From Alistipes sp. (lineage in GTDB: Bacteria > Bacteroidota > Bacteroidia > Bacteroidales > Rikenellaceae), in assembly GCA_017504485.1 (NCBI GenBank), contig JAFVRC010000010.1, positions 1 through 38,379 of the forward strand: a stretch of DNA of 38,379 nucleotides, in the 5' to 3' direction. The position numbers were made by a program, and so were the translations under genes. The notes under the pieces were generated by a model, which did no database searches, was not told where the DNA came from, and saw only the letters and a program-made list of their open reading frames with translations. Below, one piece after another: positions 36,537 through 38,379 of the stretch; the first letter of the stretch is position 1, and each line of letters starts with the position of its first letter.

Positions 36537-37937
36537 ATGAAGCGATTACTGATTCTCTTGGCGGTGGTGGCCGGTGTGCTGACCGCCTCGGCACGCGAGC
36601 ACTACAACGTGCGCGACTTTGGTGCCAAGGGTAATGGCAAGAGCAACTCTACGGAGGCCATCAATAAGGCTATTACGCACTGCAACGAGCAGGGTGGCGG
36701 CGTGGTGGTAGTGCCCGAAGGCCGCTACCTTTCGGGGACCATTCACCTGAAGAGCAATGTCGAGTTGCGCCTCGAAAAGGGTGCAGTGCTGATGGGTGTC
36801 GAAGACCCGAAGCAATATACGGGCTACGTCTGCCGACGTGAGGGCTTCGAGAAGTACAAGGTGGCCTATGCCGAGTATTGGAACCATACGTTTATTCTCG
36901 GTGTCGGGTGCCGCAACGTCGCCATCACGGGCGATGGAGTGATTGATGGCCGCCACATCTACGACCCCGAGGGCGAGGCTCACTTCCGCGGGCCGCACGC
37001 AGTGCTGTTTGCCGAGTGTGACGGCGTGACGTTGCGAGGTGTGCATATCACTCGCGCTTCGAACTACGCGGTTATGGCCTATGAACTCGAAAATGCGGTT
37101 ATCGAGAATGTGAAGATTACCGAGGGTTGCGACGCAGTGCATATCCGCGGTGCGAAGAACCTCGCCATCCGCGATTGCTCATTTGAGACGGGTGACGACT
37201 GCATCGCCGGTGGCTATTGGGAGAATGCGGTTATCTCGCGTTGCTACCTGAACTCCACCTGCAACGGCATACGCATACTCTTCCCCGTTACGAACTGCGA
37301 GATTGCGCACTGTCGTATCGAGGGCCCGGGCCACTATGTGCAGCGACATCTCGCCAAACTTACGGGTCGTATGTTGGCCGCCGTCATTGTTCAGCCGGGT
37401 GCGTGGTGGCCGGCCGTGGGGCCTGTGAAGAATCTCTATCTGCACGACCTCGAGATCGACAACTTAAAGTGTGCCTTTGCCTGCGACCTGAAGATGAACA
37501 CTTGGTCGGAGGGTATCCGCTTGGAGCGCATCAAGGCTACGCGCATCTACGACTCGGCGTTGCAGATTGAGGCGTGGCGCGGCGGCATTCACGAGGATGT
37601 CGTGCTGCGCGACGTGAGTGTCGAGTATGTGGGGCGCACGGACGACAAGGCTCGCAATGCTGTGTTGAAAACCCCTCGCCGCGAGGCTCGCGTAGTGCCG
37701 TATTGGGCGCTTTTCGTACGCAATATCCGCAACCTCACGCTCGAGAATCTCAACTTCACCTATACGGGCGAGGAGTGCCGCTCGGCTATCGGCATCCACA
37801 ATGTCTTTAACCTGACGCAGCAGGGTGTCGAGGCGCAGAGTGTCGAGGGTTGTCCGACTATCCACGCCGAGGAGTGTCCTCTGGTTCCCGAGTCGCAGAC
37901 CAAGAATTACGTTCCGGGCGTATCGCCCAAGAGGTAG
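36537..37937 (+). CDS. GH28-like right-handed beta-helix protein (polygalacturonase superfamily)
   Basis: 466 residues, signal peptide to about LTASA|REH. N-terminal YNVRDFGAKGNGKSNSTEAI and GGGVVVVPEGRYLSGTIHLK are the start of the pectinase/GH28 helix. The catalytic region reads EGCDAVHIRGAKN, then ETGDDCIAGG (the DD pair), then STCNGIRILFP. The family motifs NTD, (G/Q)DD, GHG and RIK are therefore only partly kept: the first Asp and the DD pair remain, but I find no GHG histidine. It may be an active outlier on a modified uronan or a beta-helix with changed specificity. Last gene of the secreted-enzyme operon, followed by a terminator. Confidence 0.82.
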   Translation: MKRLLILLAVVAGVLTASAREHYNVRDFGAKGNGKSNSTEAINKAITHCNEQGGGVVVVPEGRYLSGTIHLKSNVELRLEKGAVLMGVEDPKQYTGYVCRREGFEKYKVAYAEYWNHTFILGVGCRNVAITGDGVIDGRHIYDPEGEAHFRGPHAVLFAECDGVTLRGVHITRASNYAVMAYELENAVIENVKITEGCDAVHIRGAKNLAIRDCSFETGDDCIAGGYWENAVISRCYLNSTCNGIRILFPVTNCEIAHCRIEGPGHYVQRHLAKLTGRMLAAVIVQPGAWWPAVGPVKNLYLHDLEIDNLKCAFACDLKMNTWSEGIRLERIKATRIYDSALQIEAWRGGIHEDVVLRDVSVEYVGRTDDKARNAVLKTPRREARVVPYWALFVRNIRNLTLENLNFTYTGEECRSAIGIHNVFNLTQQGVEAQSVEGCPTIHAEECPLVPESQTKNYVPGVSPKR

Positions 37938-37964
37938 GTGACTACCATACGCATCTCTCTTCGA

Positions 37965-38010
37965 AAAGAGGATGTGCCCCGGTATCGATGGGCGCATCCT
38001 CTTTGGTTTA
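37965..38010 (+). terminator. Intrinsic terminator after the GH28-like gene
   Basis: AAAGAGGATGTGCCC (37965-37979) pairs with GGGCGCATCCTCTTT (37990-38004), 15 pairs with one G-U, 10-nt loop, followed by a modest T-rich tail (GGTTTA). Confidence 0.8.
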
Positions 38011-38023
38011 CATAGGTGTAAAG

Positions 38024-38054
38024 TTGCATTTTTACGAAATTTTTCATATCTTTG
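38024..38054 (+). promoter_or_regulatory. Promoter of the terminal lipoprotein gene
   Basis: TTG (38024-38026), 20-nt spacer, TATCTTTG (38047-38054). The leader to the ATG at 38205 is about 145 nt, AT-rich, unusually long for this window. Confidence 0.8.
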
Positions 38055-38204
38055 TCGAAACAGGGTTGTATGCCCCTCTGAGGCCGATTTTTCGTGGGGA
38101 GGGGTAGGTACTTCTCTAAAAATTGGCATTTTTTTGTTTTATAATGTAAAACAGAGTAAAATTTTTACAAAAAAATACACAACCAAATCAAAATCCTAAA
38201 CAAG

Positions 38205-38379
38205 ATGAAAAAAATTGCTAAACTAGCGTTGTTGTTCGCTGCCGTCGGCCTTGCCGCCTGTACGAATGACACGACGGAGGATCTGGTGACATCGCCGGAC
38301 TTCGTGGGGGGGGGGTAGTGTCAAGACTCTCTCCATTGCTCTCGACACCGATACGAAGGTGGCGTTGGGCGAGAAGACA
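38205..38379 (+). CDS. Lipoprotein, frame broken at a G10 tract, 3' truncated by window
   Basis: ATG 38205 opens a lipoprotein signal: MKKIAKLALLFAAVGLAAC, with lipobox LAAC and Cys19, then acidic TNDTTEDLVTSPDF. After Val34 comes a run of ten G (38306-38315), and the frame hits TAG at 38316-38318. With nine G the frame would continue GGGSVKTLSIALDTDTKVAL and stay open to the window end. The restored start (short linker, then a beta-rich segment with DTKVALGEKT) resembles the N-termini of Bacteroidetes surface lipoproteins such as fimbrillin-like proteins; that family guess is weak. Either a phase-variable gene in the off state or a homopolymer length error. It has a good promoter and stands apart from the operon upstream. 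Confidence 0.7.
38306..38315. repeat. Homopolymer G10 tract in a coding region
   Basis: Ten consecutive G, the longest G-run in the window, placed 16 codons after the lipobox cysteine. Change of one G switches the frame between stop (G10) and open (G9). Confidence 0.85.

Overview
The window looks like a chromosomal segment of a Bacteroidota (Bacteroidetes) gut commensal, most probably Alistipes-like (Rikenellaceae). This is inferred from Bacteroidetes-type promoters (TAnnTTTG at -7, often TTG/TTTG near -33), a Bacteroides-type fumarate reductase/succinate dehydrogenase, GldH next to a RicT/PSP1 protein, a carboxypeptidase-regulatory/TonB-type outer-membrane barrel, DUF5672, and a moderately GC-rich base composition. 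The genus is a guess. No mobile element, integrase, CRISPR array or rRNA was seen, and there is one tRNA. No stretch longer than 300 bases lacks a gene; the longest gaps (11743-12027 and 37938-38204) hold a terminator, a promoter and a leader.

Layout. 1-2311: the end of a fumarate reductase/succinate dehydrogenase operon (flavoprotein and iron-sulfur subunits). 2397-5372: a large outer-membrane beta-barrel protein. 5491-9162: a ClpA-type unfoldase and a MATE exporter. 9248-11742: a tight RicT-like/gldH/trmB operon. 12028-14757: pyruvate phosphate dikinase, convergent with gapA (14953-15969), each with a strong hairpin terminator; both are glycolytic/gluconeogenic enzymes. 16131-18253: pdxJ then cca on the minus strand, divergent from nadK. 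18338-23761: nadK, uppS, bamA and two skp/ompH chaperone genes, an envelope-biogenesis run ending at a terminator shared with a minus-strand tRNA-Leu(CAG). 24014-24808: secreted S1/P1 nuclease, divergent from galK. 26184-28613: three glycosyltransferase-type genes, two of them in the adk transcription unit. 29330-30364: thiL.

30414-37937 is the accessory-looking part: a conserved unknown, a DPP-IV peptidase, three tandem paralogous SGNH hydrolases of the GxDLY type, and a GH28-like beta-helix protein. All are co-directional with gaps of 4-20 nt or overlaps. Every product except the first has a signal peptide, so the block reads as a secreted or periplasmic degradation operon, perhaps for acetylated pectic or glycoprotein material (inference).

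The window ends in a lipoprotein gene (38205 onward) whose frame is broken by a run of ten G. Nine G would restore a sensible frame. It is either a phase-variable surface lipoprotein caught in the off state or a homopolymer sequencing error. This is the most interesting single signal in the window.

Twelve promoter -7 boxes fall into only three exact variants (TACCTTTG, TATCTTTG, TATATTTG). Several lie so close to the start codon that the mRNA should have almost no leader.
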